Source of the DNA: Diplosphaera chodatii
Lineage: Eukaryota; Chlorophyta; Trebouxiophyceae; Prasiolales; Stichococcaceae
NCBI GenBank assembly: GCA_032358165.1
Contig: JAALGY010000052.1
Coordinates: forward strand, 620,001 to 684,000
Length of the DNA stretch: 64,000 nt
Direction: 5' to 3'
Shown here: in pieces, positions 1-12,842 of the stretch
Layout: each line of letters begins with the position of its first letter
Numbering within the stretch: position 1 is the first letter of the stretch
Notes under the pieces: model-generated
What the model was told of the DNA's origin: nothing
Seen by the model: the letters and a program-made list of their open reading frames with translations, nothing else
Databases searched by the model: none
Position numbers and translations under genes: made by a program

Positions 1-23
1 TGCTGTTCATCTGGATACTGCAG

Positions 24-277
24 GACATCTTGGTGGAGTGGGGTGGCACCAAGCAGATGGAGGTGCGCAGTTGTCATGAGCATAATCTTTAGGCTGCTGC
101 CTTTTGAAGTGTACAGAGCTGCTGTGCTCATGGACGTCTCGACACCAACAGCGTTTGTAATTGGGCGTTAGTGCTCCGCTGCAGCTGTACGACAGCAAGT
201 GGGAGATGGAGTGCGCTGCATTCGTGCGGAGGCTGAACTCCGGGCATCGGCAGGCAGAGCAGTGGTGTCGTCAATGA
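24..277 (+). CDS. C-terminal end of an unidentified spliced gene (partial)
   Basis: Two exons are visible. The first follows a CTGCAG acceptor at 18-23, runs 24-62 and encodes DILVEWGGTKQME. A GTGCGC donor follows at 63 and the next acceptor GCTGCAG ends at 184. The last exon (185-274) encodes 30 residues starting LYDSKWEMECAAF and stops at TGA 275-277. The frame is kept exactly across the intron, and the peptide is charged and aromatic-rich like the end of a globular protein. I do not recognise the family. The rest of the gene lies before the window. It is convergent with the gene at 803-8292. Confidence 0.5.
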
Positions 278-802
278 AGCAGCCAGCCATGCAGCAGCAT
301 CCATCTAACTGGAGGCGGCAGGCATAAGACGCGACGTCTGGTGTCATTGTGTACTGCGCTATTCTTAGGCAGCAGTCAAGGGTTCACGACTTCCCCGTTG
401 ATGGTGTTGTCTCCTTGCGATATCCTGTGCTTTCCATTCCCTTTGACTAATGCTGATAGTGTTGCAGTTCTGCAGAACAAAGCTAGTCGGTGGGCCATTG
501 CTCGAGGCAAAAGGAGGTTATGCTTTGAAATATCCTTCAGACCAGAGTGGAACACAGCACAGAAACCATGGTGTTCGGTTTCAAGCGTCGTGTAGCACCA
601 TCGTCAGTGCATCTCCACAGACCGCTCCCCCCGCGGCGGCCGCTTCATCACAACCTCATAGCCGCCATACCTCGAGTCGATGTACCTGCAGAGGTGGAAC
701 GTGCCGTCAAGCAACTTCCTATTTCAGACCAGCGGCGCCTGGCAGCAGCCGCTGTGACAGTGCATCTTGGGCGCGATCCAGTGAGGCACTCCATCTCCAG
801 CA
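278..802. other. Convergent intergenic gap
   Basis: This is the tail-to-tail gap between the partial + gene and the minus-strand GLG1-like gene. It should hold both 3' UTRs. I see no convincing exon or repeat in it; the open frames at 341-595 and 547-885 lack family signal and splice context. Confidence 0.4.
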
Positions 803-3800
803 TCACCTCTTCCACCCCAGGACCACGGCCCCCAGCACCACCGCGGCCAGCGCAAACATTCCGGCGATTGCCCCCCACCCCGTGAGCGTGAGCGCGTTCC
901 TCAGCTCCGGGCCGGTCGGCGTGTCCGCGACCCTGATCTGCGTGAAGGTGTCCGGCTGCATAGCATTGGCACAGTAAGCATCAGTAAGGGCCACGCTCTC
1001 GACGCCAGCCGCTGAGGGCGCTGCAGGGTGCGGTATCTGCTTGGAGATGCACGATCAGAGCGAGTGCTCGGTAGCCCCGTTGGATGCTGTGCTGTCTTGA
1101 CAGGTGTGTGTGTGTGTGTGTGTGCGCAGGCGTGCCGTGGCGCGATGCAGGATGGCAGGTGGCCAAGTGACTGACCAGTGCGAATGCAAACCCTGATGTG
1201 GCCACAGCCGCACAATGCTCACCGGCAGGTTGAGCGCGGACTGCAGGCGGGACAGCTGGCTGACCAGGCGGCCCCCCTGCAGCGCCGCCTCGAACTCGTC
1301 GAAGCTGGACGTGTCGCCCAGTGCCACCAGCGCCTGGCACTCCTCGCTCAGCAGCTCCTCCTTGGGCCGGGCACCCTGCGTAATTCCTCGACTTGGTCAT
1401 GTTCCCGTCAGCCTGGCTCAGTATGCAAGAGTCTACAAGTGATGAGCTGCACAGCAATCTTGCGGTCCTGTGTGACTGCAGCCATGCGGACCCCCCGGCA
1501 GCACCATGAAGGCATGCAATCAGGGACATAGCAGAGCGCAACATGTTCATCAGTCCCGCATTGGGGCAGTGTGGGCAAGACGTCGGCTTACCATGCCTCC
1601 GCCGCTGCCTGTTGCGTGCGCATGGGTCGGGTCCTCTGGGATGCCATCGCCGTCCCCAGGCGCGGGTCCCGCATCCTGCCGCAGCCGCCGGCGCCCGCCC
1701 GCCATAACCTCCTAACATGTTGAGCATAAACGTGAGACAACACGACCAATACCTTGTGCAGATTCCAGTGTGGGTCAGGCCACAGAGTGGGACATGCCTG
1801 ATGCTGTAAGACCAGGGCTGCCACTGGGAATGCCAGGGTCTGGAGGCACAACCGCCAGGACCAGCATCAGCAGGCAGCCAACAGGACTTTGGCAAACCGG
1901 CTCGGTCTGGTTGGCAAGTGCATCCATCATGCCGTCCAGCCCGCCATGGTCGTCCACCGTTACACTGTGCTCGGCCAGGCATGTCCTGATCTGCAGAGCA
2001 CAAACATGCATACTCACAGGCGACTACGTGATTGCCTAAGAAACCAAAGGCGGCTAAGTGACAGGATTTGCTAAGATGGTGGACATTGTTTATGAATATT
2101 GTGCACGTAGAGGAAGCAGCTCGTGGTAATACTACCAGAGCGGCCAACTGCATAGAAGACAAGCTGCCCGTCCCGTCCAACTGAACACAGATGGGGTGTC
2201 GTTTAGGAAGGACAGGCACCCTGAGATCGAGGATTCCACCGCACCTGTCCAATCGGGGCAGTGGCTGCCTCCTGTCCCAACACTGCATGCTTGGCCTTGC
2301 CGAGAATGCCGCCTGCCTTTGCTGTCGCCTTCCGAGTGGCGTCTGTCACGCAGAACTTCTCCGCATCCTTGTCACACGCTCGAATGACTGGCAAGCCCTG
2401 CAACCGTCCGGTGTGTGACGTCAGCAATAGACCAGGAGTCCCTGCCACGAAACAAGCTGAATCTAGCCTGGGCTTGGAAAACCAGTGGCCCAGCCTTGCT
2501 GACAATTCAATTGTTGGCAGTGCCGATGCAGCGCATGCTGCACATTGTTGTTGCATCACAGAGATTGACATGCTGCAGCTTGGCGCATGAGCAGCACTCA
2601 CTGGCATGTAGAACTGCAGGCCGGTGTGCACGGCACGAACTGTTTCACGGCTGCACGCAGTGCTCGTCATGCCCACTGCGCTCACCAGGCACCGCAGCAC
2701 CTCGCCCTGCATTGCAACACCCCCATCACCATACGTTGCATCACGTGCAATCACATCCTGTACCAACTGGGATCCCAGCCTGCACAGACAGAGCCCAGCA
2801 GTTTCTCTGGCTAGAGCCGGCCTCTTCCTGGGGATTTTGTGGTGAGCAAGTCACATGTCCATGTAAAAGGGTCCAGTCAGATCGTACCTGTGGGCTCTTC
2901 GCCTGCAGCTCGTTCGAGCAGAACTGCGGAACTTCGTCCTTGCACGCGGTGCGCAGATTGTGGTCCAGTCGCCAGTTGGCCAGCCGACTGGGCTGCTGCC
3001 CTGCCAGGTTGTTGCGGCACCGCTCGCTGAAGTCAACCTGAGCATCATGGGTCGACATGTCAGCGGCGGCGGGCTACTGTTGTATATGAGAACCACATTT
3101 GTACGTTGAGTGGCATACTGAGGGAGCGCAGCATTTAGATGCCTGATTCGGCCTGGGTGTGCATGCGTCACTGAAGAGACAATCGTACACAAGGTTGAAA
3201 CCCGCATCCCTGCCAATGTCCAGCCGGCAACGCAGATGCAAGCAGTCAGGTTGCCACCACCAGTGGTGGGCAGACTGCCATGATCCTCAGCAGGGCAAAG
3301 CTGTGCGGTGCTCACGCTGTCGGCAGTCGCCAGCAGGCAGTTGTAGATGCGTGAGCTGCCAGGCCGCACGTCCGCGCAGTGCTCCTCGCGCTCCACCGCA
3401 CAGTCCGCCGCCAGGCTCGGCTGCATCGTGAAGCTGTCCGCCGTCACCCTGCGTGGCAGTTCGAACAGCGCTTGCCCTGCTGGTTTCATGTTGCTCATCA
3501 CGTGCAGCAAAGCACGCCATGAGCAATGCGAAACACCGGCGCTGCATCGGCGATGAGGCAGGTCGGGCACTGCGTCGTCACGGCCGAGGGAACGTGCACA
3601 TGCAAGGGGCGTCAGGGCGCACTGGATGAGGCGCTGCTGCTCGGCCCGGCACGCGGGCGTCAGCTCCTGCACGTGGTTCCGCAGGCACCTGTTGATGCGC
3701 CCGTGGCCTGCAACCACACGGCACAGTCGGTGAGGCGTGCGGTGCGGCGTGCACCCGGCAGGGCTGTCGCTCTCAACAGGCGCGATGGACAGCCGTCAGC

Positions 3801-6800
3801 ATGATCGAGAGGCTTTGAGGCTCTGCTGCGTGCACCTGGTTGCGTCTTGGGGCAGAAGCTGTCGACGTCGGCGCGGCAGGCGTCGGCGAGGATGGGGTCA
3901 TTACGGAAGTTGTCGACGCCCATCTTCTGATAGTACTGCACCTCCTGAGCAGCACAAGGACGCATTTGGTGCCACCTGCAGCTGTCTACAGGACATCCTG
4001 GTGCAAAGTCTGGCTTGCATGCTTGACAGCAGCACGATGGGCGAGGGGCACATGCGAGCACAACAGTCAGTGTTGAGTGACGTAGCATCACAGCCGATGT
4101 TTCATGCAATCAACACAGAGGCGTCAACAGCCAGATGCTGCGCTTTGCAACGGGCTCACATGCTGGCACTCCGGGACCTGGATGTACTCGGCCTTGTCGC
4201 TGAGGCAGCGCAGCATGGCGCCGCCGCACACCTCGTGCTCCTTGCACTGCACGTCCGCGCACAGGTCCTGCATGGTGGCGCTGCAGGCCGCCGCCAGGCG
4301 GGCATTCAGCCTGCAGACCAGCTGCCATCATGTCACAACACATACAACACAATAACGCGTGGGGTGCGGAACTGGACACTGCGCAGCTGCATCGTCCACT
4401 TGCCCTGCGCCTGCATGTATTTCATAGCCTCCTACCGTCCGGCCATGCGATGAAGGGGCCTCGCATCCTGCAACATATATTGGCAGCAACGTGATGCTTC
4501 AGGCCGTCACCTGTAGTCTGTGGCTGCGTGCTCCTCGTGCTGCACCAGCTCCTCGCGGCACGCCTGCCCGAAGGCGGGGTGCTGCCGATTGTCCTCGAGG
4601 CAGCGGATCGCCCGTGCGTGGTCGTGTGGCACATCCGCACACCACTCCTGGAGCTCCTGCACAAGATATTATATCCCTGGAGTAAACATTTGACGGTCAA
4701 AGTTCACACCTGCAGAAGCATTGCGATGGTCTCCTCTATAGTCTTGCTGGGCTGCACCAGCCGCACACTGCTGCTGAAGCGCAGTCACAGTCGCCTGTGA
4801 ACCCATGAACATCACGACACGTGGGAACGCTCAAACCGGACCACACCCGAGAGCAGGCGGCCTTCATCGGGAACTGGAAGTCGATGGACTCGCCCATCAG
4901 CGTCTCCTCATCAAACATGGCAGCACGGCAGTCGTTGGACAGCTGCTTCCGCCTGCGCAAGCAGAGACGTTCATGTCGACATGGTCTACGGGCACTTCCG
5001 TACACCAGATCACTGCTACTCCATTGGCCATGACCTGCCGTCTAGCAGATCACCTGGTCAGCATGGTGCAGCTGGAGAGGCTTCAGTGCAGTTGACAGGA
5101 TCATTGGGTAGAGCAGGCAGGCAGGTTGAGGTGAGTCAGCCTGCGGGGGCTCACTTGGACTGCAGGCAGCGGATGACGCGCGCGGAGCCGGGCTTGACGT
5201 CGCCGCACAGGCTGCTGCGGTCCTCGGCGCACGCGTCGCCCAGCCGCACGTTGAAGCGGATGTCCTCCGCGCCCCGCTGCATCACACGGTGCACCGCCGC
5301 CTGGCACGCTGGCGCCCGCAGCTCCTCCCTGCAGCAAATGCATGCAGGATTTTGAGGTTTCGCTGGAGACCACCACTGCGTCAGTCCACTGGTGCCTGCA
5401 GCTCCAGTCTTTTGACATTCGAGGAGCCCACCACACATGGTTCACATCGGCAATCATGCTCATTTGCAGCAGCGCGAAGGGGCGCTGCGGTGGGGAAACA
5501 CAGGCAGCACAGCGCTGAGGCAGAACCTGTAGTCCTGCAGGCAGTTGATGACCAGGCCCTCCTCGCTCTGGACCGGGTCCAGCACGATCTCCTGGTCCAC
5601 GCCACACCTGCGTCCACATCATCATGATCCTGAAGGCAGCTGCGCAAACACAGGATACACACAGCAGGAGCCACCATGGAGCCAACTGCGAATGCGCGGT
5701 GCTCCTGCCTGCTTCGCAACAGGGTCGCAAGCGTAGCTGAAGACTGCTTCAACAGCTGGAGATCTGGCACCTCACCTGCACTAACTCCCCAAACGCAGGC
5801 GGTACGCAGGACCTCGGGTAAAGCCGGCAGGCATTGCACCAGATATGCAAAATCTATACCTGCGCTCGATGTCTTTGCTGCAGGCGGCGCGCAGCGAGGC
5901 GTCCAGCCGGAAGTCAGCCGCACGCACAGAGATGCTGGCCTCCAGGGTGTCGCGGCACCCGGGCGAGAAGTCGGACTCGTACCGGTTCATCTCCAGGCAG
6001 TCGATTGCGCGCATGTGCCCTGGCGGCACGTCCGCACAGAACTGCACAGACCAATTGCACATTCAGCACATTCAGGTGCACCAGTCGTGACCATAGGTTG
6101 AAGACCAAAGCTCTCAGCCTGATGCACGAGGGAGCTGGCAGATACTATCTACTGTCGGGGTCTGATGGAATGAGACGCTCAACAATAAGGCGCCATCAGG
6201 AACAGATGGTGGGGCGCAATGTTGCGCACCCTCTTCTTGTCACGCAGGCACTGCTGGAACAGCTGCGACGACTTGCGGATGTCATCTGCGTTCTCCATCG
6301 CCTGCCGAAACAGCTGCGCCCGGCAGCCCCAGTCCAGCGCCTGCCGTGGCGATAGCAGACGTGTCACCTTCCCACATCTGAACATGGCAGCCCCGATGGA
6401 GTCAACACCAGTATGTGACACAAACAGCCTTAGCAGTCCAGCACACCATGCGGTGACGCCTCAGGCACTGCTGCATCCGGCCCTTCTCGAATTTTGCCTT
6501 CTTGCAGTGCTTGCCAGCGTCCGCCTGCACAAAACGTGCTGCACATGTGTTCCGTCACCAAAATCCAAGCAGCAGAAATCGCGTCTCCCGCGATGCTACT
6601 GTGCATTGTTCCTCTGGTCACGCAGTTGCCTTGTTTCTGATGTGCATTACAACATTCTCAACAGCAGACATCAACATGTCGAACCCCATATCCCCGCCAC
6701 AATCTGCAGGCAGACACGAACTGGCTGCAGCACCTTGCACGCAGCCCACAGCTGTGGGTCCTGCCGGATGTCACCAGCAGCGCCCTGCTCCACGAGGAAT

Positions 6801-8292
6801 ACCTCGTTGTAGCACTTCTGGGTCAGACGCTCCGGCTGACTCCTGAAAATATAAACGATGTTCTCCTGTTTTCAGGCTGCGGAGATGGCCACCTCGAGGT
6901 GTCATCGTCAGCATGCATCAGGGTGCAAATACATTCTGCAAGTGGTGGTGCCGCTCGCACCTAAGGCAGGCAACGAGCTCGCCATGGCCGTCTCCTTTTA
7001 CGTCCTTGCACCGGCGCTTGATGTCCCTTTTGCAGGACTTTGCTGCATTGCACAGGATAGCGCTGCGTTGCACATACTGCATCACTAGGCCTGAAGCAAT
7101 GCACACAGGTCGGAGTCATCATTGCAAACTGCAACCTACCTAAGGGCAGGTTCCTGTTGATGTTGGAGGCGTCAGCAATGAAGAACTGTGACAGCTCGAT
7201 TCTGCATTCGTCGCTCCTGCAGTTGGTACGTACGTAGAGGTATGAGCGAATACACCACATGCCAGTGACTGTAGCATGGGGCAACGCAGGCGCCACTCGG
7301 ACTACACCTGGCGTCAGGTGCGGCACTCGCCAATCAGGCCCAGCAGCACCAGGGCCGGTGAGCTGAGGAGGCCCCCACCATTTGTTTTCGCCGGGTTGGA
7401 GGCCCGGCATCGCCTCCTGGTCCAGCTGGTGCTGCAGGCAATTGGCCATCCGCCGCTCGCCGGGCTCCACGCCCAAACAGAAGGCCTCCACCTCCTTTCG
7501 GCAGGAGCCTGACATGCAACAGCAAGACTGTTTCATCTGCAGGAGGCGGTTTACTCATGCATGAACAAGATGCAGGAAAGCAGATCTCGCCGACGACACA
7601 CTCATTGGCATGTACAGCAGTGCATCAGCAGGGTTATATGCGCACCAACAGGGGACATGTCATCAATGCCGTGGGCGAGCTCTGCCGCCGGCGCCTCCTC
7701 GATGACTTGCGACACGACAGCTTTGGCTGCCTTGTGCTGCTTCACGGCATCCACCGCCTGCAGCGTGATATACACATTCATGGAAGACGCCACTGAGCGG
7801 TGACGTGCGGACTGTCTGCAGGGTTGTGAGCCAGTGTGCTGACAGGCAAACAGGCACTACCGCACGCAGTGGCGACGCTGAGCTGCAGCACAAGCCGTCG
7901 CACAGCAGCACCTTCAGGAGGGCTGCGTCTAGGTCCTTTCCAGAAAGGCCCTTTGTCAATGTGCCTTTCTGCGGCCGCGAAGCCGATTTGCCTTTGCCAC
8001 TGGCCGTACCAGGAGCTTTCGCTGCCTTGCCGGGGGCGGCACTAGCAGTGGCAGCATCTGACTTGCCAGACGTCAGTGGTGCAGCTTTGGCGGCTGCATT
8101 CCCGGCAGCACTGTCCTCGGGCTTTGCGACTGATGTCATCTTGCCCTTGTCCGCGATGGCCGCTGCTGTCTGTTTAGCTGCTGCATCCTGCTGGAGCGGC
8201 GCTGCGTCCTGGCCGCTGCAGCCACCGCAGGCAAGCAGCATGCAGAGTGCCAACGCTGCGCTCAATCGCTGCCAGCGCAGATGCTGGGCCAT
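803..8292 (-). CDS. GLG1: Golgi apparatus protein 1-like cysteine-rich-repeat membrane protein (spliced, many exons)
   Basis: The protein is read from many short minus-strand exons. The start at 8292 (MAQHLRWQRLSAALALCML) gives a signal peptide, followed by an Ala/Lys-rich stretch (about 8200-7930). About fifteen segments then carry the GLG1-type pattern (PF00839) of a Cys pair, an acidic FC or LC, PG and a distal CL. Examples are CRKEVEAFCLGVEPG near 7500, DIKRRCKDVKG near 7030, FCADVPPGHMRAIDCLE near 6030, SSLCGDVKPGSARVIRCLQ near 5180, CRADVDSFCPKTQPG near 3850 and EHCADVRPGSSRIYNCL near 3370. The last exon (994-803) has one transmembrane helix and ends in VVLGWKR with stop TGA at 803-805. 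This is the type I topology of GLG1/MG-160, a Golgi sialoglycoprotein of animals that binds secreted growth factors; its algal role is unknown. Internal splice sites were not all resolved. Confidence 0.82.
1104..1124. repeat. (GT)n microsatellite
   Basis: An uninterrupted GT/TG run of 21 bases lies in an intron-like stretch of the GLG1-like gene, between exons ending in the frame read at about 1327-1215 and the C-terminal exon. Confidence 0.9.
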
Positions 8293-9045
8293 CACGCCTG
8301 CAGATGTGGCGCAAGAGGCATGTGACATTTACACGTTCGATGCGTTGTCGTATCACAGCGACACTCTGGTTCTATTGAGCGCCCATGAGCCATGTTCCTG
8401 CAGCATTTCCTGCCCACACCTCAGCTGTTCTGCGCTGCTGATGCAATAGCCTTGCACTCAGTCAGAGACGGTGATGCAATGCTCCATTATCAGAGCCGTC
8501 TCTTGATGTGGAGTGACCAATGCGACAGCGATCTCGAATGGCGCCGCGTCTCCGTGCAACATCGATGTGCTGAAACACCTGGATCTGATGTGCACAATGC
8601 ATGCAAGCCAGATTGTTTCGGCGGCACCAGAAGTTGTCGGACACCGCAAGTCAGACTTTCAGCGTGTGTTGATCTCCTAAATGAGCTTCTCGGTCTGCGT
8701 TTCTCCACCTGCACCAGCAAAAGCAAGGCGGGGGTGTAGCAAACAACCCCACGAGGGCATGGCAGAACCAGACAGGGTCGCTGTCACGCTGCAACGCTCA
8801 AGGCGCAAACTTTCTCGACAGTTCCGTGCTGTTTGCAAATCTTACATAGCCGCTGTGTGCATCTGTGGCAGCCCGCATGCTCTGGGGAGTGCTTTGCGTG
8901 CTGCACCTGCTACATTAGTCATGCGGCAGCAATTCATGGTTGCACGGGTGATTCTCACCTGGTAAACCTCACACTCTCACCTGGTAAACGATTGCAGCTC
9001 GGTGTGACAATGCGCGCACGCTAACGGGTGAAGTTGACGGCTGCC
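8293..9045. promoter_or_regulatory. Divergent intergenic region (GLG1-like / sarcosine oxidase-like)
   Basis: The starts of the minus-strand GLG1-like gene (8292) and the + flavoenzyme gene (9046) face away from each other across about 750 bp. Both promoters must lie here. A short direct repeat of CTCACCTGGTAAAC-type sequence sits at about 8954-8990. No TATA box or other defined element could be assigned. Confidence 0.4.
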
Positions 9046-12000
9046 ATGGGCCAGTCTAGTGAGGAGGACAGGTGCGGCGCAGTCGCATGCAAACCTGAAA
9101 CATCAGCAAGATAGGCAGCTTGCCGCCAGCACGCATTTCGTCCAGGAGACTCGACTTGCTTCGTTTCGAGCGGCTGCTGACGTCGTGCAGATACGATGTC
9201 ATTGTGGTTGGCGTCGGCGGCATGGGCTCGGCCGCCTTGTACCACCTGGCAAAGCGCGGCCATAAGGTGAGCCTAAGCAACAATGGCAGATGTTCTATAC
9301 GGTTCTTGGGTCCGCATTCGTCATAATTCTGACGATTCGAGTACGTTTGCTCGATCCGGTGCTTGGCGCAGGTGTTGGGGCTCGAGAAATTCAGCGTCGC
9401 ACACGAGATGGGCAGCAGCCACGGCTTGTCGCGCATCATCCGGCTGGCGTATCATGAAGATCCACGGTACGCCTACAGGAGCCGATGGCTGTGAGGCATT
9501 GACCAAACAGCGCACAGTGAGTTGGTTTATTGGGATGCGCTGCATAGCATGGCAGCTCATGCTCGGGGATTCTGGCCATTAGGTACGTGCCGCTGCTGCG
9601 GCGGGCGTACGAGCTATGGCAGCAGCTTGGTCACGAAGCCGGATCGGTGAGCAATAGTTGCCATTGGCCATGTGGATGCTTGGCTAGTGACCATGTTGGA
9701 CGATAATCATTGGCACACTACAGCTTGCGCTACTGTCTGAACTGCACCGCATTGGCAAGGGCGATGGCAGATGGCAAACACACATGTCCATGGTGATATT
9801 TGTCCCTCCGCCCTGCAACAGGAGGTGCTGCACATCACTGGCGGCCTGGACATTGGGCCTCCCAACCAGCCGCGGGTGACATCCCTGCACTGAAGCAGCA
9901 TAATGTCTCTACCATCGCAAGGCCCTCATGCACACGCACCCAGCACAGTAAGCTCACTGCCGTCCTGAGTGCTCCAGGTATTCAATAACGCACTGGCCAC
10001 AGCGCAGCTGCACAACTTGGAGCATGAGGTGCGCGGCACTTTGACATGAGCGGGAAGGTGGCTGTTCGATGTTCGCAACTCATGTCTGCCCAGCTTTGGG
10101 TGTCTAGTGCTTTGACGCCGGTCAGGTGCCATGGTTGGCCCTGCAGGTGCTAACAGCAGAGCAGGTCAATGAGCGTTTCCCAGGCTACAGTCTTCCGACA
10201 GGTTACAAGGCAGGCACATCCACTCGCACTGAATTAGTGACGATGCCAGATGCCAGATGCCTACCGTTAATTTCATACGTGCTGCCAGTGTCATGACTGC
10301 TGTCGTGTCGTACCATGCAGGCTGTTTATTCACCGATGGGCGGCATCGTGGTGCGTGCCCCACGCTCTGCCACCAAATGCAGATGGACTTCAGCAACTGC
10401 CTGTCCTTTCTGGCATCGATTTAGTGTTCCCGCAAGTCCTGAAGCCAGCATTGCCTGTCGTCCTACAGGCACCCGAGAAGGCGATCAGAGCGCATGTAGC
10501 AGGCGCGCTCGCAGCAGGTATCGTGCACCTTCGCACAAATCATCTGCGTAGCATTGACACATGCGCCTGGGCCTGCGGCGGTGCAGGTCGCAATGCGTCG
10601 CAGCATACTTGACCATGCCGTCATTCGACACGTGCCTCCCGCAGGCGCCACGCTGCACGAGGGCGAGGCGGTGACGGCGTGGCGGCCGAAGCCGGACGGC
10701 GGCGTGCGGGTGGAGACGCAGGCGGGCGTCTACACCGCGCGGCGGCTCGTGCTGACGGCGGGCGCCTGGCTGCCGGAGCTGGTTCCCGCACTGCAGGTAC
10801 AATCCGAATCGGAAGTGTGCAGGAACCGCCCTGAGTGGATGTCAAGGTCAAGTGTCACCATCAGCACGACATCTACAGCAGTCGAGCAGACTGTGGAACA
10901 GTCTTGAACTTTACATCAGCAGAAAGGGCTGCACGACACCAGACACACCCGTCTCACCTTGCTCCCTGTGCTGTCATGCAAACGTGTCACTGTTCACGCC
11001 CACCGTGAGGGTGGCGAAGGTTCACGTGTGTACTTGTGGGTGATGGCCCTGCGCGAGGCGGCATGAGCACATGTCCATCAGCATGGCACCCGCTGCAGGG
11101 CCTCTGCACGGTGGAGCGGCAGGTCATCGCCTGGTTCGAGGTGGACGATCCGGAGCGCTTCCAGCGCTTCCCCATCAGCATCATCACCGACGACCTGGGG
11201 GAGTACTACATCTTCCCGCCCTTCAACCACCCTGGGCTGAAGGTGGGCCGTGGTGCTGTGCACCTTCCATGAGTTGCTGCTATTGATGCGCCCTGTAATG
11301 ACTCCATTATCGGCTGGCATGGGGTGGAGTGGCCCGACTTGTCTGACAGCTGGTTGAGCACTGCGAGCGCGGTCTACCCTGCTTGCCGAACTTCAGTCAA
11401 GGCCAGTCAAACACAGCTTGCCACCTCTAACTTGTTTCATAGGCTTGTATCATCATGAACACTGATGCCGTGCAGATTGGCAAGTTCAACCACCTCTACG
11501 AGGTGACGAAGCCTGATGATGTCAGCAGGGAGATCACTGCTGCAGACGAGCAGGCAAGCCTGCTACAACACAAAACATGCAGTTGCACCCCTGCTCATGC
11601 TGGCTTGCTTGTTTGCCTGTTGTCGTGAAGAGTGAGCTGGGAACACAATCTGACACTGTGTCGCTTTATCAGCTTGCAGCAAACCATGTGTGTTGCAGGT
11701 GCTGAGGAAGGCTGTGGCGCGGCATTTTCCGCATGCCAACCACGAGATGAGCCTGGCCAAGGCCTGCATGTTCACCAACAGCACAGGTGCAAGAGGCAAT
11801 CGATGTTGCACCCACCCTACATAACATCCCCCAGCTTTGTACAGCATTACTGTGTGTGGTCACACTTGACCTCTCACATACTGCTTCTGCAGACCACCAC
11901 TTCATCATCGATCACCTGCCGGAGACCAAACAGGTGTGCACCAGCCAGCGGCGTCCCAAACGATATCCCCAACATGTATCGGCAGGCCTGGCACATGCTT

Positions 12001-12239
12001 GCAAGCAGTTGGAACCGTTGCGTTGGGAGACTGTGTGTGTGTGTGTGTGCGCGCCGCAGGTGGTGGTGTGCTCCGCGTGCAGCGGCCACGGCTACAAGTT
12101 CTGCAGCGTCATTGGCGAGGTGCTGGCAGACCTCGCGACAGCCGGCACCACCCGCCACGACATCGACATGCACCGCATCTCAGCGCAGCGCCCGGGACAT
12201 GCGGCACTGCTGGCCAACACGATGCACAGCCGCATGTGA
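9046..12239 (+). CDS. Peroxisomal sarcosine/pipecolate oxidase-like FAD enzyme (spliced)
   Basis: Predicted to oxidise an N-methyl or cyclic amino acid (sarcosine or L-pipecolate), releasing H2O2. Exon 1 is 9046-9071 (MGQSSEED plus 2 nt), exon 2 is 9191-9266 and exon 3 starts at 9372. Exon 2 carries the dinucleotide-binding motif [19 protein letters not shown]. Exon 3 has the family motif [12 protein letters not shown]. Later exons give [45 protein letters not shown] and [20 protein letters not shown], whose Cys matches the position that binds FAD covalently in monomeric sarcosine oxidase. The last exon has CSGHGYKF and ends HSRM at stop 12237-12239. SRM at the very C-terminus is a known plant-type PTS1 peroxisome signal. 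The order matches plant and animal sarcosine oxidases throughout. Exact substrate cannot be read from sequence. Confidence 0.9.
12032..12049. repeat. (TG)n microsatellite beside a 3' splice site
   Basis: An 18-base TG run ends about 10 bases before the CGCAG acceptor of the last exon of the sarcosine oxidase-like gene. It may act as part of the pyrimidine/GT-rich acceptor region or may be neutral. Confidence 0.85.
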
Positions 12240-12842
12240 CATTTGTAGGGTAGAGATGACTGGGTGCGTGTATGCTTCCTTGTAGAATCCTTGTAGACCT
12301 GTGTACATACGGCACCCACAAGCCAACCCCCAGACTTGCTGCGTCTGGTCGGCAAAGGGGCTATGGCCTCAACTGCGGTCACCTCACCGCCTACGTCCTG
12401 GCCCACCAGCTGACCAGGGCTTCCAACAGGCACCGGCTCGGTGGCAACTGCCAGGTTGCCAAGCTTATGTGCAGGCATGTGGCTTCACTGGGTACACTAG
12501 CTAGTATGTGTCACCTGCTCCCTTCTTCTGTCGCAATGGCTGAATCAGCTTGCGGCTTTGCTCAATGAACGGCAGAAAGGAGGGCTATGTCAATCGATGC
12601 TGCTGACGGAACAAGCTAGTCGTTGCGTGTTGGCCATTCACATTAGGAGAATGTGAACATACATGAGCACCATGATCAAGTAAGTCCAGGGTTCACGCGC
12701 ACATCCTTCGTCCATTCTCGACCCACAATGGTGTGCTCAGCACCACGCACCATCGTACCAGAACGTCATCAAGGTTGCTTCTGCAGGCACAGCACCTTGC
12801 TTCATCCACCAGATGCAAAATCGGCGGTGCAAAGATCGACGC
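12240..12842. other. Tandem intergenic gap
   Basis: This 600-bp gap separates two + genes. It contains the 3' UTR of the oxidase gene and the promoter of the BTB gene. An upstream exon of the BTB gene could be hidden here, since in-frame codons continue back to 12813 after a possible TGCAG acceptor near 12782. Nothing else is recognisable. Confidence 0.35.

Noticed and set aside
1055..1327. Long His/Thr run (HTHTHTHT) in minus-strand frames
   Set aside because: It is translation of the GT microsatellite in an intron, not protein sequence.
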